Below, piece after piece: positions 11,035 to 21,791 of a stretch of 64,000 bases of DNA. This DNA comes from Circinella minor. Taxonomy: Eukaryota; Mucoromycota; Mucoromycetes; Mucorales; Lichtheimiaceae. How positions within the stretch are numbered: position 1 is the first letter of the stretch; the number at the start of each line of letters is the position of its first letter. Both the position numbers and the translations under genes were made by a program. The stretch covers positions 62,001-126,000 of the forward strand of contig JAEPRB010000021.1 in NCBI GenBank assembly GCA_016758965.1, written 5' to 3'. The notes beneath the pieces are model-generated. The model did not search any database. It saw only the letters and a list, made by a program, of their open reading frames with translations, and was not told where the DNA came from.

Positions 11035-12610
11035 CAATGAAAAATTGGTTTTCAAGATATCGTGTCAGTGGGTAATATATGTTGGAAATATTAAGCAACC
11101 TACAACCCAACTTCATCCATAAGCACTAATAAGTTAAGCGTAAAGGTTTTTGGAACCAGCTTTGACTTGCACCAAGCAAAGCAAATCCATACGGGCTTAC
11201 TGGCGATAAAGTATGTAGCCGCTAATCTAATAAGTAGCTCTTTTCTCGAGTTTCAAATTTCAATTGGATTGTGGCCACGACGAAAAACAAAATGTTCAAT
11301 TGAAATAACAACTGGATACGTAAGGAGCGACCTATAATACATATGAAATGTCAACGCAACTTGTAATAAAGACAGTACATGTTGACTACCTGCAACCGGT
11401 ATGACAGCAACAATGATAGCCATGCTAATTGTAGGTACCCATAATAGTATTTTGTAAAGTTCAGGTGCAAATAGCTTGCGTGACGAGTGTATCTTTGTAT
11501 TCATCTGGTAATATCTTAGCGAGTGCACCTAATAATAACACAAGCAAGCAAAAATGGCCGAATCCATGCAATGGTTTAATAATAGAAGCATTTACAACTC
11601 CCTCAACTCTGTTATTATCTATATCTAGCCCGCCAAGATGTATTTTAATCCGAGTCCATGATTGCTATCACAAATGAATGATTAAGTGTTGAAAAAGAAT
11701 AGTAGGAATTACGCTTCAACGATAGTCAATAAAGCTGTCCAGAATCATCTATGATTGTTTGTTGTTAAAGGCTGTATACAGAAACAAATTTAACTATATT
11801 TAATTTATTTGTTATATCCTATGAGTATGTACGTATCATAGTGTTTTTATTTGGAAAACTAACCTGATTCGTTCCGAATTCTGAATCAAATGGGTCTATA
11901 CTGTAAGCTGTAATGCAAAAATATTAGTAAAGAAAGAAACGTTGTCAACTCTATCACTTGTAAAGGCGCTTGTTCCTGAAATGTAAATAAGTGATACGCT
12001 TTATATCCCAAGAGTAATAAAAAAGAACAATCCATAACGGGGATCAAGTCCAACGTTCAAAGAAATGAATTATATAAAGTAGCTAAAAATAAAGATCATA
12101 AACATTACTGCTGTAATAATTATGCAACCTGCCACAATGGAATGTGTATTTGTGGCTGTACTTCGGAAATCAACTGAGCACCGAGAACGTTACACCGATA
12201 ATAAATCACCCCACAAAGCCAAACCAGTTGAGAATAGATAAAAGACACCATGGCAACAAATCATAAGTGTAGCGACTTGCTATAATTTACCGTGATCCAT
12301 AACATAGGTCAAATGCTGTTGATATTCATCTTGAAAAGAAACAGACATGAATATTGACACCCACTCATTGCTGACTAAATATAGTTTTTTCACTTCTTTT
12401 CCTTCCAATGTCAAAACCAAATATTATATTCTAATAAAAGTAAAAGTAGTAATTACCAGGTGTAACTGCAACGATATCGTTAAGAATAATACAAAGTAAA
12501 TTCTACCAAAATGTAATACAATAAAGCAAAGTTGCAAGCACTCCAATAGTAATAAGTATCCAATTGGAATTCTATACTTGGTTTGTTGGTATAATCAATG
12601 TTTGTATGGA
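11035..12610 (-). pseudogene. Decayed tandem copy of the NCS1 permease
   Basis: Same strand and same exon order as the intact permease. One stretch translates as LLWVPTISMAIIVAVIPVAG then SQHVLSLLQVALTFHMYYRS and SIEHFVFRRGHNPIEI. These correspond to VFILVATGVITIASVSGAEH, LASILQAVLPLQIYYI and LIEHFVVRRGYYPIEIW of the intact gene. The Trp codon right after NPIEI is now TGA. Weaker DNA matches to exon 2 (around 12000-12340) and exon 1 (around 12450-12610) complete the copy. Many substitutions, indels and stops leave no usable frame. It is a duplicated pseudogene, not a second active transporter. Confidence 0.85.
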
Positions 12611-13553
12611 ACCTATAAAAAAGATAACAATATAAAGAAAAAATAGTACTGGTAAGACTCAAAATAAGGAATTCAATTTAGTCTTTGACCAATATTTATT
12701 CATTGTTTTGAGAATTAAAGATTTCAAGAAGAATAAGTGTTTGGTATGAAGAAGATATGAGTTAAAGCTGGAACAAACATCAGTAGTAGAATATGAAAGA
12801 AATGTTGCGAATTTATTATTTTATGTATGTAGTACGTACATATGTATAAAAAAACTTATTCTTGTTGATAAATAGCTTCACAAATGGTTACTATATTATT
12901 AGTTAACGAATATCCTAACGAAAAAATATATAATGGGAAAGTTTCCAGAAGAAGATAGTGTAAACAAATTTACTACACTGACCGTACGTACATTACCGTA
13001 CGTACATTTATAGTTTGAATAAAAAGTAAGTGTTTATGCTTTAAACATGGTATAATCCTCACTTTATCAAGAAAGCTTTTTTATAATGTAATCAACTGAT
13101 TTATGTGATGAGAAAAAACATCTTCTGCATACTTAGTTTGATATAGAAAAGAAAACGGTAACTGTGTCATTTTGGTTTCCCACTTATTTTAAAGATGAAT
13201 TATATTTATTTTTATAGCTCAACTACGGATACTCTGGCGTTATCACACATTGTATTTCGATGATTATCATTGTTAAAGAAGTATGAATTATGAACTTATT
13301 ATTCTTCAGCCCTCATAGAAACATCAAATTCTATGAGAGAGTTACTTTTCATATGAAAAATGAAAGACTGAGAATTTTTCTGCTTGTAAGTATACGTAAA
13401 AGGTACATTTTGTTCCTAGCACATTTGTTTCATCAAGTTATTTGATTTGTTGCGCATGAAAAAAAATTCAGCCTAAAACGCAGTTTTCTTTTTTGACAAG
13501 TGGATTTATTTTATTTTATTTTTCCCTTTATCATATACACAGATCATTTCGAA
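12611..13553. other. Intergenic, upstream of RAE1
   Basis: AT-rich, without a credible ORF. It contains a perfect 14-bp tandem duplication at 12981-13008 and a related GTACGTACATATG word near 12832-12844. The last 100-200 bp should include the RAE1 promoter. Confidence 0.45.
12981..13008. repeat. Perfect 14-bp tandem duplication
   Basis: ACCGTACGTACATT occurs twice head-to-tail (12981-12994 and 12995-13008). Each unit contains the palindromic word GTACGTAC. It lies about 550 bp upstream of the RAE1 start. Confidence 0.85.
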
Positions 13554-15329
13554 ATGGAACCACAAGATTTCGAGGTAATATATGTTATTTATCGATGGTG
13601 TTGAAAAAAAAATCCTGTCTCTCTTTTTTTTTGGCACATAAATTTACAAATTGTCTATAAGAAAGAGCGCGTTTAACGTTTTTTCTTTTTTTTTTTTTAC
13701 GTTTATGCCTGATCGATCGATCTTTTGCAAAATTTAGTTAACAGCACCACCAACAGACGGAATTAGTGGCCTTGCATTTAATCCCAGTACAGGTGGAGGT
13801 GATTTTCTCGCAGTTTCGTCATGGGATCAACAAGTAAGGTTTCAATGACTTTATACAATCGATCCGTGTATTAATTTTGTTTTATATTATTGGACGTTAT
13901 TAACTTAGATTCGAATCTATGAAGTACAACCTAGTGGAAATACAGTTCCGAAAGCTGCCTATTCTCATGAAGGACCTGCTTTATGTGTTACATGGAATAA
14001 GGTATTTATTTTTCTTAATATATATATATATATAAAAGGAAGAAAAGAAAATAATAATATTAGTAACACATTAAATAAAATAAAGGATGGAACAAAAATA
14101 GTATCTGGAGGTGGTGATAAAGCAGTACGTATGATGGATATGAATACAGGACAATCAACACAAGTTGCAGCACATGATGAACCAGTTAAAACTGTAAAAT
14201 TTCTTGATCAAGGTCAAGATATACTTGCAACAGGAAGTTGGGATAAAACTATCAAGTAAGAACAAAAATTAAGGAGGATATATTGTAAAAAAAAAAGAAA
14301 GGAGACAAGGAAGGGAAAAAGAGATTTTTTTTATAATACTTTCTTTTGAATAGATATTGGGACTTAAGACAATCTCGCTCAGTGGGTACATTACAATTAC
14401 CTGAACGTGTTTATTCAATGGATGCAGTGGGTGATTTACTTGTAGCAGCTACAGCAGATCGAAATATTGCATTAGTTAATTTACAAAACCCTACAGTTAT
14501 CTTTAAGGTAAATAAATTAAAATTCATTTGTTATTATTATTATTACTTATTATTAAAAGGTTGTACTTAAATTTATTATTATATAGCAAGTAATATCACC
14601 CCTCAAATGGCAGACACGCGTTGTATCATGTTTTATCGATAGCAAGGGGTACGCGATTGGTTCAATTGAAGGTCGTGTCGGTATTCAATATATTGATCCA
14701 GCAGATGAAGCGTAAGTATAATTATAATAATTGATGATATATTAGCACAACTACAATGATATTAATAATAATTAATATAATAGAAAGAGTTTCTCATTTA
14801 AATGTCATCGTGATGAACAAAAAAATATACATGCAGTAAATAACATATCATTCCATCCAACTTATGGTACTTTTTCAACAGCAGGTAGTGATGGAACATG
14901 GAGTACTTGGGATAAGGTAAGTAGTTACATTAAATAAAGTTATATATTTTTTTTATCAACAAATTATAAATAAAATATCGTTAGCTTATTATTATTAACA
15001 ATCATAAACTATAAAAATTATTATCATCATTAGGATTCCAAACAAAGACTTAAATCATTTGCAAATAAAGGTGGTCCTATTTCAACAACTGCATTTAATG
15101 GAAATGGAACTATTTTTGCTTATGCAGTAAGCTATGATTGGACAAAGGTATATTTATTATATAGTTATTATTACTGAGGAAAGGATAGGATCACATATTA
15201 ATACTAATAGGATTATTTATGCAAAATAAATACAAATAGGGATATAAATTTGCAACACCTAATCAACCACAAAGAGTTTTCCTTCATGCTACAAGAGATG
15301 AGGATGTTAAACCAAAAGCACGACGTTAA
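13554..15329 (+). CDS. RAE1: mRNA export factor Rae1/Gle2, WD40 protein
   Basis: Nuclear-pore-associated beta-propeller that supports mRNA export and partners Nup98-type nucleoporins. Nine exons (13554-13574, 13738-13833, 13909-14001, 14086-14255, 14354-14507, 14587-14711, 14784-14916, 15034-15147, 15240-15329) total 331 residues. Diagnostic Rae1 segments are [113 protein letters not shown] and [13 protein letters not shown]. The GSIEGRVGI and YDWTKGY signatures separate Rae1 from the related Bub3 reasonably well. The first exon is a 21-nt piece encoding MEPQDFE, chosen because the downstream exon has no suitable ATG. Rae1 proteins usually have a slightly longer N-terminus. Confidence 0.93.
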
Positions 15330-15964
15330 AAAAAACATGAATATATATATATATTAAAATTGTATAATGAGATTCTTTCTTTTTTTTTTTTATAATAATA
15401 ATAATTTGTGTGTATATTGGGATGTAATGTGCGAGGAGTTGAAATCAAAACACGTCTGATTTGTATCTTCAATTTTTGCGGGGTTTTTTTTATACCAACC
15501 GGAGGTAAAGGGAGAAAAAGTGGAAAAGTGACAAAATAGTATCATAGAGAGAGGGGTTAGTGAAGGAAGGGGGTAAGAGATTAATTTACCATACGTAAAT
15601 TTTGAATGGGTAAAGAAAAAGAGAAAGAGAAAGAGAAAGGGAGACACCTAAAAAAAGAATTAGAAAAATAATAATAATGATACTTACACCACTTATAAAC
15701 AATTAATCATGATTATCAAAGTATAAAAGAAAAGAGTGAATTAAAAAAATATGATAATGAAAAAGAAGAACCGAGAAAGAAAGAAAAAAAAAAAGAAAGA
15801 GAGGGTAACTAGGAGGTAGGAGGCATATTTACTTTGGATATACACACTTCCATTATCGTACATTAATATTTCTTTTTCTTTCAATTCTTTTTCCTTTTTT
15901 CTATTTTTTCCTTTCTTCTTCTCTTTCTTTCAAACTTGAATGAAGGTCAATAAATACTTTTTTT
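15330..15964. other. Intergenic, purine-rich then pyrimidine-rich
   Basis: About 635 bp. There is a strongly GA-rich run (AAAGAGAAAGAGAAAG type) around 15600-15830, then a CT-rich run around 15870-15940 just before the next start codon. The CT-rich block is probably promoter or 5' leader of the downstream gene. No coding sequence was seen. Confidence 0.45.
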
Positions 15965-17288
15965 ATGCGTACCTCATTACAGCCACCATTATCTGATCCT
16001 TCTATATCGTTTAATAACGATCCATATCGTTGTCGTAAAACGTCTCATACTCGTCAAGGTTCGAAATAACAACAATTAATATAAACAGGTGCGCATGTGC
16101 GTCAAGTTTTTTCTTTTCACAATTATTCTAAATTAATCACCAACATATTTTTTATTTTTTGTTTTATTTTATTTTCTTGTGAATCAAAAGGTAGTAATAT
16201 CAAAAAACAACAGCAAGATACATTCATTATCGTAGAGCACTCCTCAGAAGTATCAGATGCGGTAACCTTGGCACTTGAAGAACCGGCTGGCCGGACACAC
16301 TCCTATCTACCTTATACCAACCATCCACCTGATATTACCAGAGCACGATATCATTTTTATGCCGAAGACGATGATCGGCCCGCAAACAGTCTAATGACCA
16401 CCACAACAGCTCGTATGATTCCACCCTGTAGTGCATCAAGTCAACATCTCGGTAGTTTTATCACTGAACCCACTGTATTAAATGAAGAAAGCATGATAAA
16501 TAATAACTATCATAATAATATAACAAACAGCAACAATCATTATAATAATAGTAATAATAGCGACGCGATCGATAACAAACATCTTGCAGGATCATTAACA
16601 GATCTTCGTCGATTCAATAAAGAACGACAACAAAAACGAAAAGGATTATTGAGACCTTTATTCATTGTTTTATTTGTAATTTTCTTAATGATCGGTTTTG
16701 CATTTTTCTTTTGTTGGCCACGTATACCTAAAATTCGTCTTGCACCACAAGCAGCTGCAGGACGCATCCGACGACCCGAAGATCAAACAGATTGGGGACC
16801 GGATCAACAACATCCTTGGTTGAAAACGTCTTGGATTGTAAACGTTACACTGGATAATCATGAAAACTTTATACCAACGCACGTGAACACGCTTGAATTG
16901 GTCATGGCTGACCAAGTAACTAATCAACCTTTCGCACGATCTACTTTACATGATCTTATCTTGTCACCAAGAACAGAAACGTTGTTTAATCTACTTTTTG
17001 ATGTCGAATATGAAACCCCTTCCATAAAAGATCCTACTTTTGAACATTTGTATAATGCTTGTGGACCACAAAAAATTAGTGCAATGGCTCCACCTGCTCT
17101 TAATATTACACTACAGGTAATTTTTTTTTAAAAAAAAAAGAACAATTGCAACACAACAAGGAATAGTAATCATCATTAATAATTTTTATTTTTCTTAGGC
17201 AACTTTTGAAATACCAGGGATTGTATGGAAACCAACAGTCTTTTTGGATGATTTCTTACCATATGGTTTTCGATGTCCTAATAATTGA
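15965..17288 (+). CDS. Single-pass membrane protein with LEA2-like domain
   Basis: Exons 15965-16058, 16191-17116 and 17199-17288 give 369 residues in consistent phase. The N-terminal part of about 210 residues is hydrophilic, with Asn-rich runs around NNNYHNNITNSNNHYNNSNN. A basic patch (KERQQKRKG) precedes one strong membrane helix, LLRPLFIVLFVIFLMIGFAF. The remainder (PRIPKIRLAP..., WIVNVTLDNHENFIPTHVN, ACGPQKISAMAPPALNITLQ, IPGIVWKPTVFLDDFLPYGF) resembles the LEA2-type beta-sandwich seen in fungal vacuole or plasma-membrane proteins. A type II topology with cytosolic N-terminus is inferred from the basic flank. The first-exon model uses the ATG at 15965; reading through the intron gives a hydrophobic N-terminus but starts at GTG. 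The precise role is unknown. Confidence 0.72.
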
Positions 17289-17838
17289 ACTGAACTCACA
17301 TATGTTATATCTACTTATTTTTTATTTTATTGTTACTTAGAACTCGTTTACTTTGGATTAAAGTATTGTAGGCGTGTGATTATTATAAATGTATTATTGT
17401 GTATTTGTGTGTGTAGTGATTTGATCATGGTCAAAAGTTTAAACTTGTTATTAAGTGAATTCTTTACTTTAATCTTTGACCCTTTTTAAATCTCTTATAT
17501 AAATATATGAAAAAAAATATTTGCATGACTGGAGAAAATCTTGGTAGGAGGAGAAAGAGGAGAAGGAGGATTTTCTTGGTGCATATCATCCTAATTATTG
17601 CTGTGCTTAAATTAGACTTTCCTAAAAAAAAAAAATTAATTTCATTAAAACCATCAAAACCGTCAAATTTATTTTTATCTTCTCTTTTACTTCATTAATT
17701 CATTAGCACGCACAATACGACAACATACCCATTCCCTTCCTTTCCTTTTATTATTCCATACTTTGTTATTATTTAAAAAAAAAACTAACTCTATCTTTTT
17801 ATAAATATCCATGATAAGGTCTATTATCTCATAAAAAA
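17289..17838. other. Intergenic between two membrane-protein genes
   Basis: About 550 bp, AT-rich, with GT-rich and T-rich patches. A 63-codon reading starting near 17507 is Lys/Leu-rich low complexity and is not supported as a gene. Confidence 0.4.
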
Positions 17839-19050
17839 ATGACATTAGTAAAATCATTTATTCCTGTCATTATTGCCACTATTGTATACAACCTCGGCTT
17901 TTTGAATGGTACGACTTTATTTATCCAGCTGTTTTTTTTTTTTTTTTTTTTTTTTTGAAACTTCATAATATATATGGTGCTAATAAAACTGAAACATATA
18001 TATCCGCGTCAAAAAAAAAAATTCTTAGGCATTGATACTTTCACTCGCTTGCTGGACTCGCTCGTCATTGCATTCATTATTGTAGCTTCTGCTGATCGTC
18101 TCATCGAAGCTATACGTCAATCTTTCTTTTCTACGTTTTCACGTTTATCTGATGACAAAAAAGAAGCTATTGTCCCACCATCCCCTAATTCTTCTTCTGA
18201 ACACGATTCAATTGCCCAGCAACAACGAGAAAATATTATTTCCACAACAACCACGACTATCATAACAAAAACGATTCTGAATGACTCCCACGTTAATAAT
18301 GACGACAATGACGAAGAACCGGAGAATGTAACTGACAACTCCTGTGTTGACCATAATGATAGCGTGAAAGTTAGTCATCAGCATAACGACGATGCCAGTT
18401 CATTATTTGATTCCGTAACTGATACCATGACAACCATAATACCTAATAACAACGACCAAGGACATGAAGAAGAACTTGGTGTGTCACCGCTGTGTCAACC
18501 TCGGGGTATGTCATTATTACAACGACGTCTACAACAAAAATATAATAATAATAGTGCAATTGCTATTGTTAAGCAAGAACAAGAACAAGAATATACGGAT
18601 GAACCAGATGTATTACCCCCTTTACCACAAACATCCTTATCTAGCATTAACTTTTCACCACATCCGACATTATCATTTTCAACACCATCACGGCGTCACA
18701 CAATAGACGAATGGATGCCAAGTACACCTCCACCCATTCTTTCACCATCCTTATCTACAACCAGTTCAACAACCAGCTCAGTGACTCAGATGGATCATGA
18801 TCTTTTACGTCTTCGACTTCGACGTTCTTCTCGTGTTGAAGAGATGGTTAAACAGTTTGATCGACCTCGTAACAAACATCATCGCCGATATAGTATTGGT
18901 ACAACGGATGAGAAAATGAATAAAAAATCATCGTACCATGAAAGAACAACAAAACCAGCAATTATTCGTAAACGAACGTTCGGATTTAAACCTATAATTG
19001 GTGTATGGGAAAAACGAATTGAGTTGGAGGAGGAAAGGAAAAACTCTTGA
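17839..19050 (+). CDS. Unknown Ser/Thr/Asn-rich protein with hydrophobic N-terminus
   Basis: Model: exon 17839-17908 (MTLVKSFIPVIIATIVYNLG plus FLN), an intron carrying a T run of about 24, then exon 18029-19050; 363 residues. The N-terminal 55 residues hold two hydrophobic segments (IPVIIATIVYNLGFL and LDSLVIAFIIVASADRL), suggesting membrane attachment. The rest is disordered: acidic and Asn-rich tracts, a Pro/Ser region (WMPSTPPPILSPSLSTTSST), and basic motifs LLRLRLRRSSRVEEM and NKHHRRYSIGTT. The latter resembles a basophilic kinase site (RRYS). The C-terminus (RKRTFGFKPIIGVWEKRI) looks structured and may be conserved. An in-frame ATG at 17974 within the intron offers an alternative start. 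I do not recognise the family. Confidence 0.65.
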
Positions 19051-20966
19051 AATGATGTAAAAAAATAAATAAATAATAAAGACAAAAGATAAAAATAAGA
19101 AAGAAGAAAAGCGACAATTCTCAGATGGTTTGTGTATTAGTAGGACCATGAGTTTTTATTACTACTATTATTTTACTTTCCCCACTTTCTTTATCGCTTT
19201 TTTTTTTCTTCATTTTTGTTGCCCTTTTTTGTTTTTTTTTTTTAAAAAAAAAAAATAACATTTTTGTAGCCACTTTCGTCATAACGATTTTAATAAGGAG
19301 GATTAAGCAAAATTGGAAACTTTTGATTATATCGTCATTGATTTGAAGGAGAAATCCAGTGTACAATAAAAAAAAAAGGGACGAAGAAATAAAGTATATG
19401 TATATTCCAAAGAATGTAACCGGGCTTTTTATTGCTTTTGTTTTAGTGAACGAAAAAAAAGAAACAATGCACTAAAGTACTTTTTTTCTTTTTACTGGAT
19501 AACGTGAAAAATGGGAGAAGAGACGATAGTTATATGTTACCTATTAAAAAAAAAGAAGCAATATGACAGAGAAGGGGTAATTAAATACATTAATAAAGGC
19601 AAGCTTGGCTTTTAGGTCGCCAAGTAATGTTGAACTGATAATATAAAAGGAGCTATTAAAGTTTATTACAAACGGGGAAGAAAAAGTACTTAGCAATAAC
19701 AAAAATTAAATGTCAACATCAAAAGTCTTAATAAGTAATTAGTAGGTTGCTATAAAATAAAAATTTGTTTTATTAAAGAAGAGGGTATGTGGGAGAGTAG
19801 AAATAAAGGAGGAGTGAAAGGGGTAAATATTTAATGGGAGAAAGGTTATTAAAAAAAAAGAAAATTATGAAAAGGAAGTTATATAACCATTTTCTGTTTA
19901 TCAACATGTGTACCTTTTTTTTACAACTTTAACGACTTCTTTAATGCTTTATGATATCACTGGCGTCTTTAAACTCTTTTTTTTTCCTATTAATTGGAAA
20001 ACTTATTCATGAGATACTGTACTTTTATTCTTTGTCACATGCGATTTACTTAGCGATTTCGATTGTTATACAGAGAGTTGATTTTTGACACATACTTTCT
20101 ATGATTAAAATGGAATATATGAAGAACAATTTTCTTTTGGCTTCATCGAAACACCCGCGGTTTACCTATGATAAAATGAATTGTACCTTATTTTTTTATT
20201 ATTATTATACCCCTACTTCCTCTCCTCTATTTACTTATGCCTACAATTATTTTTTTAAAGAGTAAGGCCAAGTATGTCATCATAACATCCCTTTGATTGA
20301 TAGGAACTCTATTTGACTCTTTTTTTTTTTTTTTTGCTGAGCTGGTTTTTTTTTTGAGATTTCACCAAGTGTTATATACAAATTTACATATATGTTTCCT
20401 AAATCCTACACTAGAACTAAGCACAAAGGAGAATAGAAAAAAATATCCCATTCCTTTTTTTTAAAAAAAACGGAACCATGCTAAAGCATTACAGGAAAAA
20501 GAAAAAAAAGGGCTTAGATTTGTATACGTAACTTTGTAAATATATTATTATAATTATTATACTTCTAGATAACTTGCAGGAAACATTTGTACTAGTACGT
20601 AAAAAAAAAAATTAAGACAACAACGAAATAATTACTATGCGTAGCAACTTCACTTAATTTAGGGGGAGATGGACTTTATTATCATATCAGGCATTGTGTT
20701 ATCCTTGACTTATTTATTATAATTAATGCTATTAATATTATCTTCTCCAACATGCTCTAACTTTACAAAAAAAAATGAATTAAGGTGCTTAAAAGAATTC
20801 TCACTTCTAAGATATAAAAGCGCTTCAACTTTTTCTTTCTGTATCTTTTTTTTTTCTTTTGCATTATCTCGTTCTGTTTGCTATATCTTTATTAAAGTAC
20901 GCATTACTCAAATTAAAAGCAAAAGTATATTTTAAGCTTCCGTTTTTTCTTATTCTTTATAACAAC
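19051..20966. other. 1.9-kb non-coding region upstream of the homeobox gene
   Basis: AT-rich, with many poly(A)/poly(T) runs of 8-16 and no credible coding sequence on either strand. Long upstream regions are common for transcription-factor genes, so regulatory sequence for the homeodomain gene is plausible but unproven. Confidence 0.45.
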
Positions 20967-21791
20967 ATGAAAGCCAAATCCATCATTGTCAACGCTACTT
21001 CCAACTGTAACAACACATTACCTTCGCTTCATGACATACTTCGTCCACCAAGACCGTCTGTTTTGGACGTAAATAATTTACTATGCTCTGCAGAAGAAAA
21101 ATCTGCCACTATCATAAGTGATACCGCATTTATTTATGCTAGTGATGCATCACTCAAGATCAAACGTAAAAGGGCAACACCAAATCAATTATCTGTTTTA
21201 AATCACGTATTTAGTCAAACATTTTTTCCACCTACTGAACTTCGCATCAAATTGGGTAAACAATTGGATATGAGTCCGCGCACCGTTCAAATTTGGTTTC
21301 AAAATAAACGTCAATCCATGCGTAATGGGCGTGAAAAACACATTCTTCGTCACCATCAACGAAAAAAAATTGATAATAACAATAATAATAGCATACACAC
21401 TACACCACCTAATTTCTCTTTATCGTCCCCATTATCAGCATTATATTGTAATCAATCCATGATTACTTCTTTACCATACCATGAACATAATCAACATCAA
21501 CAGCAGCAACCAGATCAAATGTTATCACCACCCCCGTCTCAACAACAACAACCTTCATATTGCTATAACTCTATGGTTAATTGCAAAGGTAATAAAGCAG
21601 CTATCAAGTCGTCATCACCAATTTCATTGTCATCACCTTCTTTGATAATGAAACCGATTGCTCTGGCACCTCTTCGTTTACCCTCTTCAACATCAGAATG
21701 TTGTATAGGCTCTTCTGTCACATCTCCGTCATCTACAGCAAGTAATTTACCAACACCAACTTCCATTGATTCAATTATTTATCGAGATTAA
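20967..21791 (+). CDS. Homeodomain transcription factor (fungal Yox1-like class)
   Basis: Intronless, 274 residues from ATG 20967; an upstream in-frame reading exists but is hydrophobic low complexity. A typical 60-residue homeodomain spans about residues 65-124: KIKRKRATPNQLSVLNHVFS, then FFPPTELRIKLGKQLDMSPR, then TVQIWFQNKRQSMR in recognition helix 3. Trp48, Phe49, Gln50, Asn51 and Arg53 are all present, so DNA binding to TAAT-like sites is expected. The N-terminal LPSLHDILRPPRP is a short conserved-looking motif. The C-terminus has Gln-, Pro- and Ser-rich stretches typical of activation or repression regions. The target set is unknown. Yox1-like is a best guess from the KRKRxTPxQL / FFPxTELR style. 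Confidence 0.88.
   Translation: MKAKSIIVNATSNCNNTLPSLHDILRPPRPSVLDVNNLLCSAEEKSATIISDTAFIYASDASLKIKRKRATPNQLSVLNHVFSQTFFPPTELRIKLGKQLDMSPRTVQIWFQNKRQSMRNGREKHILRHHQRKKIDNNNNNSIHTTPPNFSLSSPLSALYCNQSMITSLPYHEHNQHQQQQPDQMLSPPPSQQQQPSYCYNSMVNCKGNKAAIKSSSPISLSSPSLIMKPIALAPLRLPSSTSECCIGSSVTSPSSTASNLPTPTSIDSIIYRD

Noticed and set aside
16097..16190. N-terminal extension of the LEA2-like protein that looks like a signal peptide
   Set aside because: The reading begins with GTG, not ATG, and the stretch ends in a T-rich tract plus AAAAG that behaves as a splice acceptor. It is better explained as intron 1.
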